Source of the DNA: Sequoia sempervirens
Taxonomy: Eukaryota; Streptophyta; Pinopsida; Cupressales; Cupressaceae
Direction of reading: 5' to 3'
DNA: 64,000 nucleotides
Assembly (NCBI GenBank): GCA_007258455.2
Contig: VDFB02047230.1
Coordinates: 153,065,797 to 153,129,796, forward strand
Shown here one piece after another: positions 11,414 through 21,507 of this stretch; the stretch's first letter is position 1, and each line of letters begins with the position of its first letter. Under the pieces are notes generated by a model. That model had not been told where the DNA came from. It worked only from the letters and a program-made list of their open reading frames with translations, and did not search any database. The position numbers were made by a program, and so were the translations under genes.

Positions 11414-12541
11414 ATGGTTTTGAGGAAGATGGAGAATCTTGTTGCATTGTCCGCTGCAGAGGAGAGAAACTCTTTATTCGTCAGCAATCTGCCATCTGCT
11501 TCGACATTGAAAGTTGTGAGTTTGGCGGATAACAACATCAATGGTATTCCCGAGGCGAATTACACTGCCTCGGGCTACAATTCGATGGCGATAAAAATCA
11601 TGGGACTGCTCAGCTTCACTTTTTTAATTGGTATTTTCTTTGTCTGCATCCGCCGCCGCTTAACCTTCGAAGATTTCAGTAGAGCTTTCCGACAAATGGG
11701 TGCCAATAATAATGTGAGGGGCGCGACGACCCGGGGCTTGGAGCGGACGGTCATCGAGGGCTTCCCAGTATTCAGCTACAATCTGGTGAAAGGGCTGAAG
11801 GTGCAGGCCAAGGGATCGGAGTGCGCCGTCTGTCTCAGCGACTTCGAGGACAAGGAGATGGTGCGCTTGCTACCCAAGTGCAGCCATGCATTTCATCCAG
11901 AGTGCATCGACATGTGGCTCTGCTCTCACACCACGTGTCCTCTCTGTCGGGCCAGCCTTCTTCCAGCAGACAACTCCACCCCCATGGACACCACGGAGCT
12001 GCAGACGCCACCTGAGGAAGTCGCGATCGTTATTGACAACGGAAATAATGAAGTGACGGGTGGAGCTCCACAGACGAGCCACGATTCGATGGGGCACTCG
12101 TTGGTAAGGGTCCGGAAGGAGATGGAACAGCCGACGGACTGGTACATCGACACGCCAGGTGGGCTCATGCCCGGGTTGCACATGAGTTGTAGCTTTATAG
12201 CCAACCATCATTCCCAGGCTCCGTCCACTTCTAATGCGCGGCCCGTATGCTCCAAGCCTGTAGGGCGCAGGTCGAAATCGAATCCGGGCTCGTTTTTGAG
12301 AAGTTTTAAGGAGCACGTTGCGACTCGGCCTGTAGAGCGGCAAGGGATGGAACAACGGAGTCACAAACCTTCTGTGAGCAGGACTTTCAGTTGGCTGATG
12401 ATAGGAGAGAGGGAGAGGAACAGAGCTGAGGGTACAGAGATGGGGTCAACGTCCTCCGGACATGCTCTTCAAATTGCAGATACAAGTATTGTATTGTCTT
12501 CAAAGAAAGTAAAGGGTATTCCACGTTTCAAATCGTTCTAA
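11414..12541 (+). CDS. ATL-type RING-H2 finger E3 ubiquitin ligase
   Basis: This is a predicted membrane-anchored E3 that would pass ubiquitin from an E2 to target proteins. In order, numbered from 11414: a luminal or extracellular N-terminus of about 58 residues; one hydrophobic segment (about 59-79, IMGLLSFTFLIGIFFV) followed by the basic stop RRR; a GLD-type motif at about 108-120 (GLERTVIEGFPVF); and a RING-H2 at about 137-178. All eight zinc ligands of the RING are present: CAVC, then KCSHAFHPEC, then TCPLC. It has the family proline before the last cysteine and a tryptophan in IDMW. The C-terminal half is Ser/Arg-rich without a known domain. There are 375 codons and no frame disruption. 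The open frame extends 5' to 11315, but only from a TTG. The second ATG at 11429 has the better context (A at -3, G at +4) and may be the true start. It is clearly GC-richer than its surroundings and is the only gene in the window that looks functional. Confidence 0.9.
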   Translation: MVLRKMENLVALSAAEERNSLFVSNLPSASTLKVVSLADNNINGIPEANYTASGYNSMAIKIMGLLSFTFLIGIFFVCIRRRLTFEDFSRAFRQMGANNNVRGATTRGLERTVIEGFPVFSYNLVKGLKVQAKGSECAVCLSDFEDKEMVRLLPKCSHAFHPECIDMWLCSHTTCPLCRASLLPADNSTPMDTTELQTPPEEVAIVIDNGNNEVTGGAPQTSHDSMGHSLVRVRKEMEQPTDWYIDTPGGLMPGLHMSCSFIANHHSQAPSTSNARPVCSKPVGRRSKSNPGSFLRSFKEHVATRPVERQGMEQRSHKPSVSRTFSWLMIGERERNRAEGTEMGSTSSGHALQIADTSIVLSSKKVKGIPRFKSF

Positions 12542-13220
12542 TTGTACACGAAAGCTCTTCTATGCGCTTAACATACCGCCTACAAGATTGTGGATAGCAC
12601 TGCTCAACGATTGAAAGGGATGATGTTCAAGTAGAATGATGTTTTTTATATATTCAATTTCATGCAATACATGTTATAAGTTTTGTGTACATATTCTATA
12701 AATTCTGTATATAACCGATGCTCAATGGACTCTCTCAAATCTTGTTGCTTTCCAAAATAAAAAACATTGAATTTGCCTTGGCACATAACCCCATTTTTAT
12801 CCCTAATCTTCTCTGGTTATTAAATGTTATGTATCAGCAAAATTCAGATTCAATGGCTTACATAGTTGTCATTGTTGTTGCAATTATGCTCACAACATTT
12901 GAAAATCTTGTCAATTTTTTTGATAAAAGGTGTACATTTCATCCGTGGAAATTTGTGGGAATGATTGAGAATAACTGCATTTAATATCTACCAAAATTCA
13001 TTCTTTGTCATTAGTTGACGTTTAAATATATTTCTAAACATGTGACTATGATGAGTAATTTTTTAATTTCATTTTGACCTAGTTATTATACAATGATAAT
13101 TATACAATGATAAATTTACAAGTTTAAATAGAATTTGAGTTTTATCTTCTGTATTCATTTCAAGGATTAAGTTTGATTTTTAGTCTATCTTTTTAAAATC
13201 TGTAATTTGTAATTTGATTT
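12542..13220 (+). other. 3' flank of the ATL gene
   Basis: This is AT-rich non-coding DNA. AATAAA at 12756-12761 could serve as a poly(A) signal. The 88-codon open frame at 12718-12984 has no recognisable features and is probably chance. The stretch ends at the LINE target duplication. Confidence 0.4.
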
Positions 13221-13233
13221 ATGTTAGTTGTGT
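13221..13233 (+). repeat. Target-site duplication of LINE, left copy
   Basis: ATGTTAGTTGTGT recurs exactly at 19676-19688 after the poly(A) tail. A 13-bp direct repeat is typical of L1 target-primed insertion. Confidence 0.88.
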
Positions 13234-13760
13234 GAGGTATTGAGTTTTTTTTTCATGATGGCGCTGATGGCTTTGCAAGCCGAGCTAGGGCATTCGCGCT
13301 CTAACTCGTTCCAGTGAATTTCCTTGCTGTGCGACGGGGAAGGGGGATTGTTTTCTGCATTGTGGGGTGCTCAGTGGTTGCAAGGGTGATCGGTGGTGTC
13401 TCTTTTCCCAATTGTTGCGCCCCTTTTGTCTTCTTTGGTGCTGGTTGGCGCGGATAGGTGTTGGGGTATGTTACTGCGTGGTGTGTGTGGGCGTCGGGCT
13501 CTTTGGTGGGGTAAGGACGGGGGTTTGTGCTTGTATGTGGTCTGCATTTGGAAGCGACGGGGGTTTGGTGTAGGGTGGTGTGTGGCGGAGTGGAGGTGGG
13601 TTGTGGGCAGGGGTTTCAGGTGACTAGGGATTCCTCAGGAGGAGGTGATTTGGGTGCCCCATCTGGGGGTGTGGGGTTGTGTGGTGCCATAACCCTTGGT
13701 TGATCCTTTTGTTCCTTGGGTTTTCGTGGGCCTGCATGTTCGTCTAAGGTTTTTTCTTCA

Positions 13761-14837
13761 ATGTCGCATGGGGAATCTTTTGGGGCTTGCCCCAAAATGA
13801 ACTTCCGCTTGGCGTTTGGTTCGAAACCCTCTCTATAGGGCTCAGTTTTTTTTGATAATAATCTTTTTTTGGTGGAACCTAAAAATGTTGAGTCGGGCTC
13901 GGCAGGTGGGCCTAAAATTCCAAAGATTAATGGGTGCCTCGAAAGGTGTAAGGAGAGGTCGAATGTAGTCATTCCAATGGAGATGTTGGCTGAAGATATT
14001 GATTACTATTCAAGACATTCTCTTTATTTCAAATTCTTGGGCTTGAAAATTTCGTTGCAATTCTTGGATACATGGGCTCAAAGGACATGGATGCCAAAAG
14101 GGGAGATGGAGATCCACCTCTTGGCGAATAATTATTTCATGGTCACATTTGACTGCATGGTGGATTGGAATAAGGTTTTTGAAGGGGGCTCGTACTTTTA
14201 CAACCAGGTGGGCTTGTTTATTAAGCCATGGCATGCTGGCTTCAACTCGACAGAGGAGCTTCCAAATCGAGTTTGAGTTTGGGTTCGTCTTCTAAGGCTC
14301 CCTGTGGAATGCTGGCGCGAGGATGTGTTGTACTTATTAGCCTCAAAGTTGGGGAAACCTGTGGATTCATCACAGCAAACGCAATTCAAGAAGGTAATGA
14401 CTTTTGCCCGATTTTGTGTGGAAATAGACTTACGTAAGCCATTGCCAGACTCTTTAGAAGTGAGTGCAGGAGAATATTCATGGGTGCAACAACTAGATTA
14501 TGAAACACTACCTTTTCGTTGTCATTTTTGTCATGAGTATGGTCACCTCCAGCGTAGATGTCCAAAGGCCAAGCCTTTGGAGGCTCAATCTCCTCAGCCT
14601 TCAATTAATCCGCATAGAGTGGATAAGGGCAAGGAGTCCATTCAGGGTTTTGGTGGCAGGGAAGATGGTTTTACTCCCGTTAAAGGTCAAAACAGAAATA
14701 AAGGACATAAACAGTCTCTGAAGGATAGGCAAGAGGAGGACACCTTCAATAGGTTCAAGGTGTTGGAAGATCTTAGCCAGCAGGAGGTGAACCCAAGATT
14801 TTTGGATCTAGATCATGGGACTTTGGACATTGATTAG
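13761..14837 (+). pseudogene. LINE ORF1 (DUF4283 and CCHC zinc knuckle)
   Basis: This encodes an RNA-binding, gag-like protein of a plant L1. From the ATG at 13761 one frame runs with a TAG near 13836 to a TGA at 14274-14276. A second frame carries on to 14837. The DUF4283-like core includes DYYSRHSLYFKFLGLKIS, TWMPKGEMEIHLL and YFYNQVGLFIKPW. A CCHC knuckle CHFCHEYGHLQRRC (C-x2-C-x4-H-x4-C) follows at about 14518-14560, then a basic, Pro/Gln-rich tail. Stops and one frameshift make it a pseudogene. The zinc ligands are still complete. Confidence 0.85.
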
Positions 14838-15283
14838 CATGGCCCTTCAGTTGAGGCAAGGCATGCTCCCCAACAGGAGGGGGGAACGGGAGTGCCATGC
14901 TTAGAGGAGGTTGGGAAAGATCCTATATAGGAAAAGCTTAATTCAGAGGCGATTATGGCTCCACATGTTGATGGGACTTTGGACCTGGTGACAGACCGAC
15001 AGATGGGGGTTCAGGATGAGTTGGGTGGTAGTCCTGAGGCAGTGAAAGATAGTGCGGATAAGGCTCACCTCTTGCAGAAAGTGAGTTCAGAGGTGGGTAA
15101 GAAGAATATTAAGTCATCCTCTTAGTTGGGTGTTTTGCAAAAAAGATCTCAAGAAGGGGGGTTGGAGAAAATTTCTAAGCTGGGAAGGAAGAAGGATGTG
15201 GAAAAGATTAAGATGATAGGGGAGACTTTGGTGGAGTTGGGGTCAGTCAAGACTCTAGATTCACATTTTTCATGCCCTTTGAA

Positions 15284-18200
15284 ATGATAATTCTCTCTTG
15301 GAATGTACGGGGCTTGAACAGTGGTCTTAGACAAAAAGTTGTTTGGGATTTGATTAGGAGGCATTCGCCTGATGTTCTTTTTCTGTAGGAGACTAAGCTC
15401 TCTGTGGAGAGTATGATGGATTTAGTTCCTAAGTTATGGAGGAATGGTGAGTGCCAATGCACTGGTGCTCAGGGGTCTTCTGGAGGGGTGGCGTGCTTAT
15501 GGAATCCGTGAAAGGTCTGTCCCCAATGGTGGGTGTCTTTTAAGTCCTCCCTTTCCATGGTGGTTCTTATTTTATGAAGGGGAAATTGCTCTCTTCTCCA
15601 ATGTGTATGCACCTATGGAGTTGCGGGGTAAGCAAATCTTGTGGTCCAACATCTGTTTAGTTCATAGCTTATTTCCTTACCATCCTTGGATGATTGGAGG
15701 TAATTTTAATGCTATCACAGAGCTTGCGGAGAAGCGGGGTGGTATTGCAAGGCTGGAGGCTTTTGCGTTGTTGCTTCGGGACAATATCTCTACTTTGAAT
15801 CTTGTTGATATTAGGCCACGAAATGGTCTTTTTATTTGGAATAATAGAAGAACTAGAGATGCTTCTATTTCAGAAAGACTTGATAGATTTTTGGCATCTA
15901 GTTTTTGGTTGGGGGACAGGTGGATGACTAGCTCTAAAATATTGGATGGTCGAGGTTCTGACCATTGGCCAATTAAGCTGGTGGCTGAGGTGCCTCAACG
16001 GTGTGCTAGACAGACCTTTAAGTTCCAACTCATGTGGCTCAGGGATGAATCTCTCCATGATTTTCTCCCTGGATGGTGGGATCTTGGGAAGCCTGAACAT
16101 GGCACTGCTATGTACTCTTTCTCAAAGAGGCTCCAGTATGTTAAATACAGGTTGAAAAGATGGAATAGGCAGCATTTTGGTAATTTGTTTCAGGAAAAAT
16201 AGAAAGCTCAGGATAATCTAGACCTAATTACCAGGCAGATTCATGACCAAGGCCTCTCGGAGGAGTTGAGTTCGTTAGAGATTGCTGCAACAAAAGAGTT
16301 TGAGGAATGGGAGTTAAGAGAAGAGATTTTTTGGAAACAGAAGTCCCGTATTGAATGGCTTCAGGCTGGTGATCAGAACACCTCTTTCTTCCATAACTTA
16401 GTTAAAGACCGAAGACAAGGTAATGCTATTTCTTCTCTCTTGTTACCTAATAGGTAAACTCTATCCTTTTCCGCTTCTATTTCTACTGAATGCATTCGGT
16501 ATTTTTCGACCTTGTTCTCTGAGGATTCGCCTCCTGTGGAGGAGGATGAAGTAAGGATTCTAGATTGTATCCCGCAGCTGGTGACTAATGAAATGAATGA
16601 TTTGTTGCTTGCTCCTATTACCTTGTCAGAGCTTTAGAATGTTGTGTTCCAGATGAAGAAAGGTAAAGCCCCTGGGCCTGATGGATTCCCAGTTGAATTT
16701 TTTCAGGAGTTTTAGGAAATGGTTAAATTGGACCTCTTAGAGGTTGTTCAAGAATCCTTTTTTATAAACAAATGTTGAAGTCCCTGAATGATACTTTTTT
16801 AGCTCTTATTCCAAAGAAGGAGGGGGCTAATTCTTTGGATCTTTCTAGGCCTATTGCGCTATGTAATGTTGTGTATAAAATTATTACTAAGTTGATTGCG
16901 GAAAGGCTGAAACCTTAGCTTGGTGGGTTAATCTCTGAGGGCAGGGGGTTTTGTTACAGGTAGATAAATCTTGGATGGGGTTGTTATTGCTACTGAGACC
17001 ATCCATTCTATGGAATCCTCAAAAGAAAAATCTATGTTTATCAAGTTGGACATGGCTAAAGCGTATGATCGTGTTAAATGGAACTTTCTGTTTAAAGTTC
17101 TTGGAGCTTTTGGCTTTGCAGAGGGTTGGATTGAATGGGTCGGGAGTTGTGTCACCTCTTCTTCCTTTTCAGTGCTTATCAATGGTGAGCCCACTTATTT
17201 GTTTGGTGCTTCTAGAGGCTTCAGACAGGGAGATCCCATGTCCCCTTATTTATTCATCCTCTTTGCGGAAGGCCTGGGAAGGCTCATTCGTGCTCAAGTT
17301 GCTAGCGGCTTGCTTCAAGGATGGATCTGGGGAGATGATTTTCCCCCTCAGTCCCATCTACAGTTTGTTGATGATACTGCCTTGATGGGTCGGGCAAAGG
17401 TTGAGGAGCCTCTCAACTAGTGCAGTGTGTTGGACAGTTACTTGGTTGCTTCTGGGAAGCGCATTAATGAGGGGAAGTCCATCTATTTCTTCCATACCCC
17501 TAAGGTTATTCAAAGGAGAATTATTGGTATTCTTCATTTCCAGATTGGCTCGCTTCCTTTTTCCTATCTTGGAATCCCTCTTGCCACTCGCTCTCTTCCC
17601 AAAAGGTTTTGGAAAGAGACTCTAAATAAATTTTGAAGATTGGTTAGTCATTGGACTTGCAGGTGGCTTTCTTCAGCTGGTAGAGTGACTCTTCTAAAGT
17701 CGGTGATCCAGGCTCTCCCCCTTTATAGATGCTTTGTTCTTTCTACTCCTTCCAGTTTTATTAAAGATTTCAAGAAATTGTCTCGTCAATTTTTGTGGGC
17801 TGGAAATATTCATAGAAAATGGAGTTTGGTGAAGTAGGATGTTGTTTGTAGGCCAAAGCAAGAGGGGGTCTTGGTCTACAATGGACGGACTGGAATGGGC
17901 AGGCCTTGGCTGCTAAGTTGTATTGGCATTGGTGCTCACAACAACACATGTGGTGGTCTAAAATTTTGACCTTCAAATATTTGGGGCCGGTGGAAAGTAG
18001 GGAGGTTGTAAGATTCAGTATGGAGGGGAAAGGTTCTATGATCTGGAGTACTCTTAAACGGGGTGCCAAGCTTGTTAAGCAGGGACTTTTTTGGATTTGT
18101 AATGGGGTCAGGAGGCTCTCTTTTGGCGTGATACCTGGGATGGACATCCACCCATTGTGTCCTCTCATCCCCACCTCCATGAATTGTGCTAGATTTTCAT

Positions 18201-19580
18201 GGAGGCGGTTTGGTGTCATGTGGCAGACTTCAAATCTCAACAATCATTGGGTCAGATTTTTGTGTCCAGGTGGAAGGACCCCTCAGATTGGCCTCTTGGT
18301 GGTGCAGTGGAGGATTGTCAAGAGCTTGCTAAGATTTTATCGGGTCGTGCCTGCAATTCTCTCCATGGGAGTGATGTGCTTGCTTGGTGTCCTGATTTGA
18401 AAGGAAAATTTTCAGTTGCCTCTGGCTATCAGGTTTTGGATAAACAGGCTTTTGGGAGCTACCAGGTTTCTTGGTGGAAGCATGTTTGGAATAAATTTTC
18501 CTAGCCTAAGTGTAATTTTTTCTCTTGGCTTGTGGTCCAAGGTAAGTGTCTTACTTGAGACAATCTTTGGAAATGAGGGTTCCAGGGCCCCTCCATGTGC
18601 ATTCTATGTGGTCAGCATGAAGAATTCTTATCACATCTCTTTTTTCAGTGATGTTTTGTTAAGACTATCTGGCATCACTGGTGGAATCTTTGGAGCTTAC
18701 CGTGTTGCCATGTCTCTTCTTTGGAGGATTTTTGGAAAAGATAGGGACCTTCTCCTGCCACAACCTCCTTTCTTAAAATTGCTTGGAGCATTGGTCCTAG
18801 TTTGATTGTTTGGAAAATTTGGTTGGAGTGTAACAGAAGAATCTTCTTGGATAAAAAATTGCTTATGGGGCAACTTTGGAGGCGAATTCTTGGGGCTCTG
18901 CAAGAGACTTTGACTGCAAAGTGTGACTTGTTTGTGCCGATCGTTCCTGGGGACTTGGGTGTTGTTAATGTCCTATGTCTTGTCACTGGGGACAAGAGTA
19001 TTTTGAGCAAAGTGCATCGTAAGCATGGGCGTGAGAGGGTTGCTCGTGAGGGATTTTGTTGTCTGCCTGCTATGGGGGAGCTAAAAATCAATACAAATGG
19101 GTCATCTAGGGGTAATCCTGGGCTTGCTGGGTTGGTGGTATTGGTAGCTCGACAACCTTGGAGTGGTGGTTTTTTTTCTTTTCTGTGTATCATGGTCTAC
19201 AGACTAATAATCTTATGGAGGTGAGTGCTATCCTCTTGGCGATTGAGCGTGCGGTTGGTCTGGGATGGCGGCATATTGATTGTGAGTCTGATTCTAAGGT
19301 GGTTATTGATATGTTGAATAAGCGAAATTTTGAGGATGCAAATTGGTAGCTAGCTGTGGTTGTCAAATAGATTGTTTCTATGTGCTCTACTTTGGAGTCC
19401 ATTGTTTTCTGCCATATTTCGTGGGAGTGGAATAAGGTGGTTGATGGGCTGGCTAGATGGGCGTCGGAGAGGAATGATTCTTGGTATGTAGATGATTGGG
19501 GAAACCTTCCTGAAGACATGGCCCCTATTCTTAAGGAGTGGGTTGCTGAGGATATGAGGTGCTTCTTGGGTGTGAATTAA
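15284..19580 (+). pseudogene. LINE ORF2 (endonuclease, reverse transcriptase, RNase H)
   Basis: This is the polyprotein that nicks the target and reverse-transcribes the element RNA. The AP-endonuclease domain opens at ISWNVRGLNSG (15287 on) and continues with WMIGGNFNAI (the usual D of GGDFN is N), SERLDRFLAS and GSDHWPI. The reverse transcriptase has GKAPGPDGFPVEFF (about 16665-16705), DMAKAYDRVKWNFL, GFRQGDPMSPYLF and the catalytic FVDDTALMG (about 17360). The zf-RVT-like region includes FSVASGYQVL. A C-terminal RNase H begins INTNGSSRGNPG (the usual D is N) and includes DCESDSKVVIDML. Internal stops are mostly TAG, and frameshifts occur near 15530, 16760 and 18450-18800. It cannot be functional. 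Confidence 0.88.
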
Positions 19581-19675
19581 TTCTTGCTTTGTTGGGCCCC
19601 TTGTGGCTTCTTTCTTCGGACTTTGTAATGCTATTCTGATTCAATAAATTTTTTACCTTCTTTTATTAAAAAAAA

Positions 19676-19688
19676 ATGTTAGTTGTGT
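19676..19688 (+). repeat. Target-site duplication of LINE, right copy
   Basis: This is an exact repeat of 13221-13233. Its first A merges with the poly(A) tail, so the tail border is uncertain by one base. Confidence 0.88.
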
Positions 19689-19791
19689 AATTTGTAGAAA
19701 TGAATTCTAATTTTTAAATTTTAAATTTAAATTTTGAAACCATATTCCATCTTTTCTCACTAGTCATTATATGTCGACCTGAAATGTAAAA

Positions 19792-19905
19792 CATTTCATT
19801 TACCACCTTTGATGTTATATTTAAAGACTTATCCTAATTTATTGAAGGCATTTCATTTACCACCTTTGGTGTTATATTTAAAGACTAATCCTAATTTATT
19901 TAAGG
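19792..19905 (+). repeat. 57-bp tandem duplication
   Basis: There are two head-to-tail units starting CATTTCATTTACCACC (19792 and 19849) with few mismatches. They are non-coding, just right of the LINE. Confidence 0.85.
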
Positions 19906-20166
19906 CACTTCAAAATAAATGAAGAATCTTTTTGGAACTTTCACTACAACTTGTATAAACATTTCAAAAGAATAACATTGTATAATTTTCTTACTTTAAT
20001 ATCTAAGACATTTTACATGATTGTCTATTGTCTTTGACCTTTGTTCTTAACTATTCAATCAGTCTATCTAGAGATTTGACCAAAAGAGAATCCTCCTTCA
20101 AGAATTATTAAACAACACCAACCAATTATTTGGTGTCATAGAAATTAAGGTGAACTTATTCCAAAA

Positions 20167-20716
20167 TGTTATGGATGCGGAAGCATAAACCCAGAAGATT
20201 AAAATATTGCAGCACAAATTAGTTGCAAAGAAATGATACAGAGAATTAAATGAAAAACAGAACAACACATAAGAAGTTGATTTACGTGGTAAAACCTTGA
20301 CAAAACATCAAGGATACATCCATGAGGCAAGGTATCTGTAATTTTATTGCTCGGAGAAAACAAATACAAGCTTCACACTTGTTGCTATCATAATTGCTCT
20401 TGCAATTTTACAAATCTCAACAATTGCTCTTGCAATTTACAATGACATCAAACTTACAATCATTCTTGCAATCTACAATTCAAAAACTACTCTTCCAATC
20501 TGCAATCTTCAACTCTTACTTTTCCTTCAAGGCAACCAAGATATATATAATATCTTCAAGATAACAATCATCACTTAACATAGAAAAAACTTGTTTTATT
20601 CCTTTAAAGAAATTAGAAATTTCCTTTTAAAAGATAAAACTGTTTTCTTTCTAAAAACTGAAATATGATTTGTTTTCTTGTTTTTTTCCTTGTTTTATTG
20701 TTGTCACAATCCAACA
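20167..20716 (+). mobile_element. Solo LTR with CAAAA target duplication
   Basis: The 550-bp block starts TGTTATGG and ends TCCAACA. It is bounded by CAAAA at 20162-20166 and again at 20717-20721. No internal region or partner LTR lies next to it, so it is best read as a solo LTR left by LTR-LTR recombination. It contains TTTACGTGGTAAAACC followed by ATACATCCATGAG, which resembles the LTR of element C, and a TATATATAA stretch at about 20540. Short repeats of ATTGCTCTTGCAAT lie at 20390-20440. Strand is inferred and not proven. Confidence 0.72.
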
Positions 20717-20721
20717 CAAAA

Positions 20722-21480
20722 CAGGGCAAGATGCCAATCACGGAGGTCAATTAACTCCCTAAAATCTGTAGTTATAGGTAACTGCCATATGTCTTCCTGT
20801 ATTTAAGAAGTTCTTCATATACTAGCCATCTTATTTACTACAATAGGAAGGTCAACTTGATTGTGAAGAATTTCTTACCTCTGAGATCTATTTCCAAGGA
20901 CGTTGTTGTTTGCAACGTGAAAAGAAACATTGATCAAGAAGAGTTTCACTTCCTACCAAGTCTGAGCCTGTTGCAAAGGAGCCTAGCTAGCTGTGAAGCA
21001 AGTAATCTGAAGTTATCTGCAAATCAAGGGACTGTTTGTGAACCAATCCTGTGCGTTCCCCACAAGCGGCCGTCTTGCAAACTCTACTTAATGTTGATTC
21101 TGTCAGTTGATGTCAGCAGTGATACAAGTAATCATGGAGATGAGCAGTAACTAAGAGGTGGAGACGAAGCCCCCGAGAGCACCGACTAATATTTTTCTTT
21201 ATTAGATACACTTCAAAAAATCCGGCAATCTATAATTCGACGAGTTAATTCCCGAGACCCGCTCGAGTACTACTTGTTTGATGTGTGATGTCAAGCAAAT
21301 AGTATCCGTGCCAAGCTTAAGGAAAGTTATGATGTAAATGATGAATGTGAGGTAGAACACCTACACAAGCATCTCCATCTGACTGCTCAAGCATATCGAG
21401 CTCATCTCCAAGCTTCCTTTCGTTTTTGAAAGGGCATGTATGTAAAAATCAAAATAAATAATGAATTTATTTTCAAGGAA
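20722..21480 (+). other. Unassigned sequence, possible gene fragment
   Basis: The composition is more balanced than in the flanks and I recognise no transposon motif. An open frame of 98 codons lies at 20857-21150. Another frame runs to a TGA near 21430 (includes ESYDVNDECEVEHLHKHL). Neither matches a family I know. It could be a captured exon, a decayed host gene or the mutated leader of the copia element to its right. Confidence 0.3.
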
Positions 21481-21507
21481 TGAAAAATAAAAAATTGTGG
21501 TTTTGTG

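Larger units (their letters stand above)
13234..19675 (+). mobile_element. L1-type LINE retrotransposon, full-length but mutated
   Basis: This is a 6.44-kb non-LTR element between two 13-bp target duplications. A G-rich 5' UTR (about 13250-13760) is followed by ORF1 (gag-like, DUF4283 plus CCHC knuckle), ORF2 (endonuclease, reverse transcriptase, zf-RVT-like region, RNase H), a 3' UTR and an A-rich tail (about 19667-19675). The order and the terminal RNase H match plant L1 elements. Several in-frame stops and at least two frameshifts make it inactive. Because both ends and both TSDs are intact, it is not 5' truncated, which is uncommon for LINEs. It inserted about 700 bp downstream of the ATL stop codon. 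Confidence 0.92.

Noticed and set aside
11870..12364. 164-codon frame on the minus strand
   Set aside because: It lies antisense to the ATL coding region in GC-rich sequence and has no recognisable domain.
13367..13972. Several frames in the G-rich stretch, including 118 codons on the minus strand
   Set aside because: They are in the LINE 5' UTR and the start of ORF1; the G-rich composition makes stops rare.
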